A stretch of DNA of 64,000 nucleotides from an uncultured Prevotellaceae bacterium (GTDB lineage: Bacteria > Bacteroidota > Bacteroidia > Bacteroidales > Bacteroidaceae): contig CACYME010000012.1 of assembly GCA_902775475.1 (NCBI GenBank), positions 1 through 64,000 of the forward strand, written 5' to 3'. The notes beneath the pieces are model-generated. The model had not been told where the DNA came from. It worked only from the letters and a program-made list of their open reading frames with translations, and did no database searches. Positions 26,258-35,042 of this stretch are shown here, one piece after another (position 1 is the first letter of the stretch; each line of letters begins with the position of its first letter). Both the position numbers and the translations under genes were made by a program.

Positions 26258-27040
26258 CGATACATATCGTTGACGGACATTGCTCGTTTTCGCAACAACG
26301 ATGACCCACGCTTTACCATACAGAACTGGATGCGCAACCGCAATACCATTGAGTTCCTCGGTCTTTAGGAGAGTCTTCATAATCCAAATTTTAACCGTGT
26401 GCAATTCGACACGTTTAGAACCGAGGCCGGACTAAACCGCTTCGTCATGACCCCATCGAAGTGGGTAGAGCATACTGCCGCCATCGGTAACGTCAGCAAG
26501 GCCGGACGCTATGGTGGCACATACGCTCACAGCGACATTGCAATGGAGTTCGCCTCATGGATTTCCGCTGAGTTCAAACTCTACTTGATGAAGGACTACC
26601 GTCGTCTGAAGTTTGATGAGAACTCGCGGCTATCGCTGTCATGGAATCTCAATCGCGAGATTTCCAAGCTCAACTATCGTGTACACACAGATGCCATACA
26701 GCAGAACCTGTTGCCACCAGACCTGACACGCGAGCAGCAGTCCTTTGTGTATGCTGACGAGGCCGATATGCTCAACGTGGCACTTTTTGGCATGACGGCA
26801 GCGCAGTGGCGGGCGCAGAATCAAGGACGCAAGGGTAATATACGTGACTATGCCTCATTACAGCAACTGCTTGTCCTGTCGAATATGGAGTCATACAATG
26901 CACTACTCATTGAGCAGAAGCACCCGCAGGCTGAGCGTCTGCAAATGTTGCGGCAGATGGCAATCAGACAGCTACAGGTGCTGTCTTCACTTGATGTAAC
27001 AAATCTACCAAGTATTCCACCCAGCATAGGCAATGATTAA
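26258..27040 (+). pseudogene. KilA-N domain gene, second copy, disrupted
   Basis: The frame reads RYISLTDIARFRNNDD... FTIQNWMRNRNTIEFLGL, then TAG (26366-26368), then ESLHNPNFN and the rest of a KilA-N protein to 27040. The first copy has W where this one has TAG, so a TGG to TAG change is likely. The 5' part is also missing: an in-frame TAA lies at 26255, and the first 20 or so codons are absent. The remaining frame from 26399 is open for 213 codons and similar to copy 1 throughout (GRYGGTYAHSDIAMEFASWI, NIRDYASLQQL), so decay is recent or the C-terminal part is still made. Confidence 0.75.
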
Positions 27041-27149
27041 CCATTGATACAGAATATTTTAACAAGAAGAGAGCAGCAAACATACAGCAAAATGTTAAAA
27101 CCGCCGAAATGTTTGGTGGTTCCGATATTTTTGCTACTCTCTCTCCTTT

Positions 27150-27412
27150 GGTAATGATATGGCAGTTGACCTATTCGTAGCTCCCCCTGTTCTCAGGAGG
27201 AAAGTCAGCGGCCGCTGCCATTGTTTTTCCCGCCCGCTGCCAACCGAAAAGGCGTGGCCTTTTTCCCGCTCCGGCGGGGCCTGGTCCCCATTTGTCGCCG
27301 TCTTTTCCCTCTCATCCCTGCTGCTGTGGGGAAGCGAGAGGTCTTTCGGGCTGCCTGGCTTTTCTTTGTGCGCACAAACAGGTCAACTGCTATATCATTA
27401 CCCATCTTTTAT
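27150..27412. repeat. Interspersed repeat element, copy 2 (inverted relative to copy 1)
   Basis: The reverse complement aligns with 408-740 over its length, lacking the extra GGCAGCGGCCGC units of copy 1. The plus frame 27159-27473 remains open and encodes a peptide sharing FSRPLPT, PFSRSG, WGSERSF and GFSLCA with the minus-strand frame of copy 1. Both ends carry the AATGATAT-GCAGTTGACCT motif. It separates the KilA-N island from PUL2. Confidence 0.75.
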
Positions 27413-27515
27413 ATCCTTAGACAAATTTACATCCTTAGCCAATGCAGTCCTTGGAACTAAGCACCCATTCTAATTCATGCAGAACCCTTTTTTCTCCTTT
27501 GTGTAGTTCCCAGCG

Positions 27516-30143
27516 TCATTTCCTGAACGGGTCGCCCTGCGGGTCGCGGCTGACGACCCAGCGGAAGGCATTGACGAAGAGGAGGTTCTGCGTGGCGTCG
27601 ATGAACGACTCGTCGCCGTGGCCCATGTTCAGGTAGACCATTCGGAAGCGCTTGTTGGTCCACACCACGGGGAAGTCGCCATAGCGCACCACGTCCTTCA
27701 GGCCAAAGGGATAGTTCTTGGGCGACAGACTGAGCAGCACCTCCACATCAGCGTTGTCGCGGGGACTGGGGCTCCACTGATAGAACTCGCTGGCGGGGCA
27801 GACATACTGCTGGGGCAGACTGCACGTGACGGGGTGGTCGGCACTGTCGCAGCACACCAGAGCGGGCTGCGGCGGCCAGTTGTTGCAAAGGAACGGCCCA
27901 CAGCCCAGAAACTCGTTCAGCCAGGGCCAGTGGGTGTTGCGGTCGTTATAGGCAGAGGCATGGAAGCCCATCCAGCCACCGCCCTGCTCCATGTACTGCT
28001 GGAACACCTGCCGGGCCTCGCCGCCGGGCTGGAAGTTCAGCCAGATGACGATGCTGTACTGCCGCAGGCTGTCGAGCGTCAGCCCGTCCATCGTGGTGAC
28101 GGTCTTGTAGCGGAAGCCCTCGCCGTAGGAGAGCTTGTGGAAGAACTGTAGGAACTGTCGGTCGAACTGCACGTGGGCCTCCTCGGCATGGGGGTCGTAG
28201 CACACCAGGGCATTGAAGCGCGGTTTACTGGCGTAGTTGGCGGGATAGTCGTCGTGCAAGGCCCAGCGGATGGCGTTGGTGAGCAGGCGGGTGAAGGCCG
28301 GCGTCTGCAGCAGCTGGGCATGATGGCCAAACTGGAAGTAGACGTTGCGGGCCTTCTTCGATGGGTTCGTCCAGACCACGGGGTGGTCGCCCATGGTGGG
28401 CATGGGGCGGAAGGCCGCTGGTCCGCCCTCGGGGGCCTCGTCGCGGTCGATGTAGCTGTCTTCATTCACACGGGCCAGCACCTCTACGTTGGGGCGCGGA
28501 CTGCGGTCGTAGGTGTACCACTCGTCGCGGGGAATGACGAACGTGGGGGGCAAGCCAGCCATGACGGGATGGTCGCGGCGCTCCACCTCGACGGTGCCGT
28601 CGGCCAGCTGGGGGATATAGGTCTGGAAGCGGATGCCGCCCATGAACCGGCTGAACCACTGCCACAGGGGCCAGCCGTCGAACTCGCCCAGCAGCGTGGC
28701 ATGGTGGAAGCCCACGAAGCCGCCACGGCCCTCGTCGATGTAGCGCTCGAAGTCGGCCATGGCCTCGCGGCTCCACTCATAGGGCGGATAGTTCAGCTGC
28801 AGCACCAGCTGGTAGCCGAAGATGTCGCCCCGACGCAGCGTCTGGGCATCGCTCACCACGGTGAGGCTGATGCCGAGCTCGCGGCTGTGCTCCCGAAGCC
28901 AGCGCAGCGCGGCAGCGGTGAAGCCCTCGTGCTGTCCGCCGCGCTCGGCCAGCACCAGCACATGTCGCCCTTCGCCAGCACCCGACGGACGCTGATAGAG
29001 CAGGCGGAAGCGGTCGGAAGGCAACAGGCCAGGCTCGTCAGCAGAGGGAGAGTCGTTCAGCAGGGCCAGCCGATAGAGGTCCTTGCGCAGCTCGGTCTGC
29101 TTCTCCTCCCACTGGCTGATTTGCTGGTAGGGCCAGGCGCTGACGTCGCGGCCCAGATACTGCGCCAGGAAGTCGGCAGCCCGCTGCACCAGGGGCATGC
29201 CCTGCAGCTGGAAGCCGGCATGGCGGGCCAGCTGGAAGACATCGATGATGTGGGAGAGATTATACTCCGAATAGCCGAAGGCCAGCGTGCGGCTGAGCTC
29301 ATGGGGCTGGCGTCCGTCGGCCTCAATCTGCTTCTGGAGACGACGCTCGGCAAACTGCGACAGCACGTCGCTGGCCACCTGCTCATTGCCCACGAAGCGG
29401 GCGTAGGCCAGCAGCTGCACGTCGTAGGCAATGGCGTGGTTGTTAGCCTGGCGGCTCTCCTCCTGCCCCTGCGGACTGGTGAGCATCCACTGCAGGAACT
29501 GGCTGAACCACTGGCGCAGCTGGCGCCCATCGGCAGAGGTAAAAGCCTTCGACGACTCTAATAGCAACACGCCGTCGAGCATCTCCACGAAGGAATAGGC
29601 ATCGATGAGACCATAGCAGCGACCGCGGCCACCATTCTGGCCGGGCACCATCTGGGCATACTCCAGATGGGGGTTCATGCGCGTGGCCTTGTCGAGGAAC
29701 CACGTGCGCAGCAGCTGCGTGGCCTTGCGGGCGTAGCGCTCGTCGCCGCTGAAGAACCAGGCCAGCGAGAGCGTGGTGACGCCGTCGGCCATCTCCGAGA
29801 GGCGGTTGCGGTCGAGGCGTCCCAGCTCGGGGTTCGACTGTCCGTCGCGGTTGATGTAGGGCAGGCCGTCGGGCTTCGACGGGTCGGGCCAGAAGTAGCG
29901 CGACAGGCTGAGGTAGTCGTGCCTGTCGCCGCTGGCAGCCACCTTGTCCTTCATCATCACCGAGGGCGGCGTCATGCCGAGCAGTGCATCGGCCTGGTCC
30001 ACCAGCGTCTGATAGGCCGTGGCATAGGCAGGCTGCTGCAGCTGGCCCTTCACCTCGTTGAGATGGCTGCGATCCCAAACGCTCTGGGCACTCGTCAAGA
30101 GTGCCCAGACAAGCATACAAGCAATAGCGATATATCTTCTCAT
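27516..30143 (-). CDS. Alginate-lyase-fold polysaccharide lyase fused to two ThuA-like domains
   Basis: The 875-residue protein starts MRRYIAIACMLVWALLTSAQ (ATG 30143; signal peptide); the longer frame upstream overlaps GH5. Residues about 25-370 form an alpha/alpha barrel of the PF05426 alginate-lyase type, with MVPGQNGGRGRCYGLIDAY and RQANNHAIAYD (N234, N235 and H236 as likely catalytic residues). The family includes PL5 and PL38 enzymes. Residues about 394-629 (HVLVLAERGGQHEGF..., GGFVGFHHATL..., DHPVVWTN) and 644-865 (FNALVCYD..., GGWMGFHAS..., DFPVVWTN) are two ThuA-like class I amidotransferase-fold domains, of unknown role in glycan breakdown. It is the last gene of PUL2, 11 bp after GH5. 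Uronan cleavage is inferred. Confidence 0.78.
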   Translation of the reverse strand: MRRYIAIACMLVWALLTSAQSVWDRSHLNEVKGQLQQPAYATAYQTLVDQADALLGMTPPSVMMKDKVAASGDRHDYLSLSRYFWPDPSKPDGLPYINRDGQSNPELGRLDRNRLSEMADGVTTLSLAWFFSGDERYARKATQLLRTWFLDKATRMNPHLEYAQMVPGQNGGRGRCYGLIDAYSFVEMLDGVLLLESSKAFTSADGRQLRQWFSQFLQWMLTSPQGQEESRQANNHAIAYDVQLLAYARFVGNEQVASDVLSQFAERRLQKQIEADGRQPHELSRTLAFGYSEYNLSHIIDVFQLARHAGFQLQGMPLVQRAADFLAQYLGRDVSAWPYQQISQWEEKQTELRKDLYRLALLNDSPSADEPGLLPSDRFRLLYQRPSGAGEGRHVLVLAERGGQHEGFTAAALRWLREHSRELGISLTVVSDAQTLRRGDIFGYQLVLQLNYPPYEWSREAMADFERYIDEGRGGFVGFHHATLLGEFDGWPLWQWFSRFMGGIRFQTYIPQLADGTVEVERRDHPVMAGLPPTFVIPRDEWYTYDRSPRPNVEVLARVNEDSYIDRDEAPEGGPAAFRPMPTMGDHPVVWTNPSKKARNVYFQFGHHAQLLQTPAFTRLLTNAIRWALHDDYPANYASKPRFNALVCYDPHAEEAHVQFDRQFLQFFHKLSYGEGFRYKTVTTMDGLTLDSLRQYSIVIWLNFQPGGEARQVFQQYMEQGGGWMGFHASAYNDRNTHWPWLNEFLGCGPFLCNNWPPQPALVCCDSADHPVTCSLPQQYVCPASEFYQWSPSPRDNADVEVLLSLSPKNYPFGLKDVVRYGDFPVVWTNKRFRMVYLNMGHGDESFIDATQNLLFVNAFRWVVSRDPQGDPFRK

Positions 30144-30154
30144 CGTTGTTTTTA

Positions 30155-31390
30155 TCAGTCTGACAGCCCCATGCTCTGGATGTAGTCGTTCTGCGGCTCG
30201 CAGCGGTCGAAGCGGCAGTTCTCGGCAAATTCGTGCAGCAGGCGGCGGAAGGTGGCCTGGTCGGGGCGGGCGTCGCGCCACTCCTGATAGGTGCCCCGGG
30301 GCGTCTCGGAATAGCGCACGACGATGCTGTCCCAACCGTCGGGGCGACGGATGCCCAACATACACGAACCGTCCACCTTCTTGTAGGGCCAGAAGGTATA
30401 GCCGATGTTGGCCTGCTTCAGCACCTGCACGAAGTCGTGCTGCCACTCCATCGTGTTGTGCCCGAACTCACCCATATACATAGGCCGCTGGGTGGAGTCG
30501 CGGAACTGGATGTAGTGGCCGATGGCCTCGGCGGTGGCAGGGCCTCCGTAGCGGTGGCAGGTGAACATCAGCTTCGGGTCGTAGCTCGTGTCGTTGAGCA
30601 TCCAGAAGAAGCTGTTCCAGTGGGCGCCGCCCAACAGGATGATGTGGTTCGGGTCCACCTCGCGGATGGCCTTCACGCAGCGCTGGTAGAGCGGCTGCAA
30701 GAGCTGGTAGAGCGAGTCGCGGTTCTCGAAGTAGTGGGCGATGGGCTCGTTCATCAGCTCATAGCCCAGGATGACAGGTTCCTGCTTGTAGCGGTCGGCA
30801 ATCTCGCGCCAGATGCTGCAGAAGAGCTGCTGGCTCTGCTCGCTCTCGAAGAGCCAGGGGTAGCCGTGGCCGTCGTCGATGTTGTCGCCGGTCTGTCCGC
30901 CGGGGCAGTCGTGCATGTCGAGGATGAGGTAGAGGTTGTTGGCGCGGCACCAGCTGACGACGGAGTCGATGCACTCGTAGCCGTCCTTCGGTCCCGTCTG
31001 GCCCATATAGTCCTCGTCGGTGAAGAGCTTGTAGTTGAAGGGCAGGCGGATGGTGTTGGCACCCTGCCGGGCGATGAAGTCGATGTCCTGGCGGGTGACG
31101 TAGTTGTCCTTGAACTGCTGCCAGAAGCGGGCCGTCTCGTCGGGGCCCACGGCCTCCTTGAAGAGCAGGTCGATCATCCAGGCGGAGTTGGTGCGGCTGA
31201 AGCCGAACATATAGCCCTCGGGGTTGAGCCAGTTGCCCAGGTTGGTGCCCTGAATGAAGAGCTTCTGGCCGTCAGGGCGGATGAGGTCGGTGCCCTGGAT
31301 GGTGACGAAGCCCGCCCCACCCTTCTGCCCGCCACCTGCGGTGCAGGCAGCGAGCAGAAGCACGAAGAGGTATAGGAATGATTTCTTCAT
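30155..31390 (-). CDS. GH5 family glucanase lipoprotein of PUL2
   Basis: The ATG at 31390 opens MKKSFLYLFVLLLAACTAGGG with lipobox LAAC (Cys16); an ATG at 31402 is also possible. The 411-residue protein is a GH5 barrel with IQGTNLGNWLNPEGYMF, acid/base E215 in ELMNEP and nucleophile E308 in MYMGEFG. The GTNLGNWL start resembles exo-beta-1,3-glucanase-type GH5 proteins, fitting the GH16 neighbour. The GGGQKGG stretch after Cys suggests a flexible surface tether. Confidence 0.88.
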   Translation of the reverse strand: MKKSFLYLFVLLLAACTAGGGQKGGAGFVTIQGTDLIRPDGQKLFIQGTNLGNWLNPEGYMFGFSRTNSAWMIDLLFKEAVGPDETARFWQQFKDNYVTRQDIDFIARQGANTIRLPFNYKLFTDEDYMGQTGPKDGYECIDSVVSWCRANNLYLILDMHDCPGGQTGDNIDDGHGYPWLFESEQSQQLFCSIWREIADRYKQEPVILGYELMNEPIAHYFENRDSLYQLLQPLYQRCVKAIREVDPNHIILLGGAHWNSFFWMLNDTSYDPKLMFTCHRYGGPATAEAIGHYIQFRDSTQRPMYMGEFGHNTMEWQHDFVQVLKQANIGYTFWPYKKVDGSCMLGIRRPDGWDSIVVRYSETPRGTYQEWRDARPDQATFRRLLHEFAENCRFDRCEPQNDYIQSMGLSD

Positions 31391-31422
31391 CTTCTCAGTC
31401 ATCAGTTTTCACTTGTTACGGT

Positions 31423-32523
31423 TTACTTCTGGAAAACGCGCACGTAGTCCACCTCCATCGTGGTGGGCAGGGCGCTGTCGTCGACGCCCTTGTAGCCGCC
31501 CCAGTCGCCACCCCAGGCCAGGTTGAGGATGACGTAGAAGGGGTCGTCGTAGGGCCAGTCGTCGCGGCCCAGGCCACGGTTGTCGTAGCTCAGCTGCACC
31601 TTGCCGTCAACGTAGGTGGTGATGTTCTCGTGGGTCCACTTGATGGCGTAGGTGTGGAAGTCGTCCTCGGCACCGGCACAGTTCATGGCATGTGTCACCT
31701 GGGTGTTGTTCGAGTGCACGTGGGCATTGGCGTGGAGGCTGCTCGACACTTGGTTGGGGTCGGCGCCCACCTCCTCCATGATGTCAATCTCGCCGTCGGC
31801 GGGCCAGGAGCGGAAGTTCACGGGCATCATCCAGAAGGCGGGCCAGGTGCCCTTGCCCTTCGGCAGTTTGATGCTGGCCTCGATGTAGCCATAGGTCCAG
31901 CCTTCCTTCACCTTGGCGTAGACACGGCCGGAGTAGACCTTGCCGTTCTCTTTCAGCGCGGTGATGCGCAGCTTGCCGCCGCGAACCTCGGTGACGAGCG
32001 AGCCGCCAGGAGTCTTGTGGTTCACATAGTTCTGCAACTCGTTGTTCACCCAGCCAGAGTTCTTCACCTCATGGGTCCAGTCAGCGGCATTCAGCTCCGA
32101 GCCGCTGTCGAACTCGTCGTGCCACACCAGGCGGTAGCCCTCGGGGGCGTTGTAGGCAGCCTTCTCGGCAGCAGCCTGGCTCACCGCGATACTCTTGCGG
32201 GCAGCACCCGACATGAGGGTGACGGTGGCCGTGCGGCCATTGGTGTAGGGGTTCTCGGCGATGGTGACGCTGAGCGTGCCCTGCTTCTGAGTGGCACCCT
32301 GCGTCTGCACGGTCACAAAGTCCTGGTCGGCATAGGCTCCCCATTCCTGTCCTGTGGTGGTGACATTGACGGTGTAGGTGCCACCCTGGGCGGGAGCCTC
32401 GATGTTTTCCACGGAAGCCGTGAGTGCCACGGTGGCTTCGGCAGGGTCATCGTCATCCCCGCCACAGCCCGTGAAAGCTGTGGCGAGGGCGAGAATAGAA
32501 CTAAGAACAATCATTTGCTTCAT
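31423..32523 (-). CDS. GH16 beta-glucanase (laminarinase-like) lipoprotein with BACON domain
   Basis: The 366-residue protein has lipobox FTGC (Cys20) followed by GGDDDDP, a surface-export type start, then a BACON domain (about 30-118: NIEAPAQGGTYTVNV...) and a GH16 jelly roll (about 127-365). The catalytic site is DGEIDIMEEVG with nucleophile E245 and acid/base E250. GH16 enzymes with this motif cut beta-1,3- or mixed-linkage glucans internally. It lies between the glycan-binding lipoprotein and GH5 in PUL2, so surface cleavage of beta-1,3-glucan is the likely job. Confidence 0.93.
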   Translation of the reverse strand: MKQMIVLSSILALATAFTGCGGDDDDPAEATVALTASVENIEAPAQGGTYTVNVTTTGQEWGAYADQDFVTVQTQGATQKQGTLSVTIAENPYTNGRTATVTLMSGAARKSIAVSQAAAEKAAYNAPEGYRLVWHDEFDSGSELNAADWTHEVKNSGWVNNELQNYVNHKTPGGSLVTEVRGGKLRITALKENGKVYSGRVYAKVKEGWTYGYIEASIKLPKGKGTWPAFWMMPVNFRSWPADGEIDIMEEVGADPNQVSSSLHANAHVHSNNTQVTHAMNCAGAEDDFHTYAIKWTHENITTYVDGKVQLSYDNRGLGRDDWPYDDPFYVILNLAWGGDWGGYKGVDDSALPTTMEVDYVRVFQK

Positions 32524-32525
32524 GA

Positions 32526-33495
32526 TTATGCTTCCTTAAAGACAATCTTGCTAATCTTGACGTGGGTGCCGGCAGGCGAACCACCAAAGTCGAAGAACAG
32601 ACGGATGGCAGTGGCGTCGTTACCTTCTTTCAGGGTAGCACCCTTCAGCGTGTAGACATAGGGCTCGTCGGCAGTGATGTCGTGGCGACCTTCGCAGAAG
32701 AAGTTGGTGTCGCCAGCATCAGTCAGCTTGATGGTCACACCGGGGCAGTCGTTGTCGGCCTCGAGCACCAGCTGGAAGTTATAAGCCTTCGAAGCGCTGG
32801 CCGTCAGCTTGGTGTCGATGTGGAACTGGCCCTGCCACTGCGAGCCACCCATGCCCTCAGGCAGGGTAATCTCGTAGGTGTCGCCGTTGTGGACGCAGTC
32901 AGAGTTGGGAATCTGCGACCAACTATTATCGGCAAACCAATAGCCGAAGGCATCGAACATCGAACCATCGTCAACAGCCTTCCACAGGTTGTCGGCATCG
33001 TCGTAGTTCATCGAAACAGCCTCCTCAAAGTAAATCTTGCTAATCTTGACGTGGGTGCCGGCAGGCGAACCGCCGAAGTCGAAGAACAGGCGGATGGCTG
33101 TGGCGTCGACCCCTTCCTTCAGGGTTGCTCCCGTCAGTTTAAAGATGAAGGGCTCGTCGGCCTTCACATCATGACGGCCTTCGCAGAAGAAGTTGGTGTC
33201 GCCAGAGTCAGTCAGCTTGATGGTCACGCCGGGGCAGTCGTTGTCGGCCTCCATCACCATGTAGAAGTTGTAGGCCTTCGCTGCACTTGCCGTCAGCTTG
33301 GTATCGATATGGAACTGGCCTTGCCACTGCGAGCCGCCCATGCCCTCGGGCAGGGTAATCTCGTAGGTGTCGCCACTGTGGACGCACTCGTCGTTGGGTA
33401 TCTGTGACCAACCGTTATCGGCAAACCAATAGCCAAAGGCATCAAACAGCGTGCCGTCGTCGACAGCCTTCCACAGGTTGGCAGGGCTGTTGTAG
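32526..33495. repeat. Tandem duplication of a binding module
   Basis: Bases 32526-33000 and about 33010-33495 are highly similar at DNA and protein level, including long identical stretches around the GGSQWQGQFHIDT and FFDFGGSPAGTH codons. The similarity of the DNA points to a recent duplication or gene conversion. Confidence 0.85.
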
Positions 33496-34946
33496 TCCCA
33501 GTCAACGGTAGCCACGGGCCCATCGCCACCACCAGGATTCACTTCGGGCAGCACGGTGCCGTCGTCGTTGGCATGGTCCTTCAGCACAATGTTGCGTACC
33601 TCAACGTCGGTACCAGCCTGGTTGCCGCCAAAGTCGAGCACGAGCTTCATCTGCGGGGCGTCGATGCCGGGCATGTTGCTCTTCCAGAACACGAAGTCCT
33701 CACCGGCCTTCAGGTCAACCTCGTCAGCGAAGAAGAAGTTGTCGTCGTTGTCGCGCTGCGTGAGCTTCACCATAGCACGCACATCCTTCGAGGAATTGAG
33801 TACGACGGAGAAGTCGTAGTTGGTGGAAGCGCTGACAGCAATGTCGGTGTTGAATGCTATCTGACACTGCCAGCGGTCGGATGTTGCCTCAGGCAGGGCG
33901 AACAGATAGCTGCTGCCATCCTTCGTCATGACGGGGTCTGCAATCTGAGCCCAGCCAGGAGCGTAGTAATAGCCCATCTCAATGGTGGCGTTCTTCCAGA
34001 GGTTGAAGTCGCTGTTGGCGTCGAAGCCCTCGAACGGCTTCTCAGCAGCAGCGCTGGTGAAGACATAGCGCCAGGCTATACTTCCATCGGGAGCATCGTA
34101 GATGAGCACCATCTTTGAAGCCGTCAGCTGCTCCACACGGAAGAGCGGGTCTTCATACTGCATATCAGAGCTGATGTAGGGGAAGGCGGTGTTTGCAGCC
34201 AGATGAACGAACTTCTGTCCACTGATGGCTTCGCCTTCAGCATTGGTCCAGTCCTTGGCCTCAAAGTTCCAGGTAGCATCCTGATTGCCAATGGTGGCAT
34301 CCCAGTCTGCATCCTCGTGACCCCACTTTGTAGTACCTGTGTTCACGTAGGTTTTGCCGTCGGCACCAGCGTTATAGCTGTAGATGCCTCCCTTGTTGGT
34401 CTCGGCGGTGAAGCTGATACGGTCGTCGTACATACCGAAGTCCTTCTTCTCATCTGCACCTGCGCTCCACCATTCTGTTCCAGCAGTTCCGGCAGGGCCA
34501 CAACCCATGTGCTGAGGGCTCTTGTTGTCGAAGCGCCACTCCTTGCCGGTGATGCGGCGGAAGTCGGCACTCCAGTCAACCTTCGTCTCGTTGAAGGTGA
34601 AGGTCTTCGTGACACCGGCCTGGCTGATGCCATTGCGGTTACCGATGCGCAGCTCAATGGTGTGCGTGCCGGCCTCGGTGTTGGTGTAGCCCACCTCTTG
34701 CACGGTGGAATAGCTTGTGCCGTCGATAATCCACACGGGATAGGTGCCGGCAGAGGGCGTATAGGTGGCCACCATCTGGTTGGTCTCCTGGTCAACGGTC
34801 ATCTGGAAGTCAGCGCTTCCAGCAGTGGGCATGCCGCTGGGGTCAGCCCCGTCGAACTCCTCGGGGGAGCAGGCCGTGAAGGTTGCGTTGGCAACGCAAC
34901 ATACCAGACAGCCGGCGAGGAACAGTTTTATATTCTTTGTCATCAT
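32526..34946 (-). CDS. Multi-modular surface glycan-binding lipoprotein of PUL2
   Basis: The 806-residue product begins MTKNIKLFLAGCLVCCVANATF (alternative ATG at 34943) with a lipobox in TACSPEE. A PKD-like domain (about 40-115) and a beta-rich domain (about 120-310) are followed by three carbohydrate-binding-like jelly rolls of about 160 residues. The first (about 315-475) is diverged; the last two (about 483-645 and 648-806) are nearly identical, sharing NLWKAVDDG, FDAFGYWFAD, ITLPEGMGGSQWQGQFHIDT and FFDFGGSPAGTHVKISKI. Placed directly after susD, it probably presents beta-glucan to the SusCD complex and the surface GH16. The repeated modules probably increase avidity. Confidence 0.8.
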   Translation of the reverse strand: MMTKNIKLFLAGCLVCCVANATFTACSPEEFDGADPSGMPTAGSADFQMTVDQETNQMVATYTPSAGTYPVWIIDGTSYSTVQEVGYTNTEAGTHTIELRIGNRNGISQAGVTKTFTFNETKVDWSADFRRITGKEWRFDNKSPQHMGCGPAGTAGTEWWSAGADEKKDFGMYDDRISFTAETNKGGIYSYNAGADGKTYVNTGTTKWGHEDADWDATIGNQDATWNFEAKDWTNAEGEAISGQKFVHLAANTAFPYISSDMQYEDPLFRVEQLTASKMVLIYDAPDGSIAWRYVFTSAAAEKPFEGFDANSDFNLWKNATIEMGYYYAPGWAQIADPVMTKDGSSYLFALPEATSDRWQCQIAFNTDIAVSASTNYDFSVVLNSSKDVRAMVKLTQRDNDDNFFFADEVDLKAGEDFVFWKSNMPGIDAPQMKLVLDFGGNQAGTDVEVRNIVLKDHANDDGTVLPEVNPGGGDGPVATVDWDYNSPANLWKAVDDGTLFDAFGYWFADNGWSQIPNDECVHSGDTYEITLPEGMGGSQWQGQFHIDTKLTASAAKAYNFYMVMEADNDCPGVTIKLTDSGDTNFFCEGRHDVKADEPFIFKLTGATLKEGVDATAIRLFFDFGGSPAGTHVKISKIYFEEAVSMNYDDADNLWKAVDDGSMFDAFGYWFADNSWSQIPNSDCVHNGDTYEITLPEGMGGSQWQGQFHIDTKLTASASKAYNFQLVLEADNDCPGVTIKLTDAGDTNFFCEGRHDITADEPYVYTLKGATLKEGNDATAIRLFFDFGGSPAGTHVKISKIVFKEA

Positions 34947-35042
34947 GATTTTTTCTTTTTTTATGTTAATGGTCTATCTATGCCCCTCCCTGGGGAAAGG
35001 CTGCGGGTAGGCGAGCCTCGCTCAGGAATGGGGTTGGTGGGC

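Noticed and set aside
30144-30446. 5' extension of the lyase/ThuA gene
   Set aside because: It overlaps GH5; the signal peptide begins at 30143.
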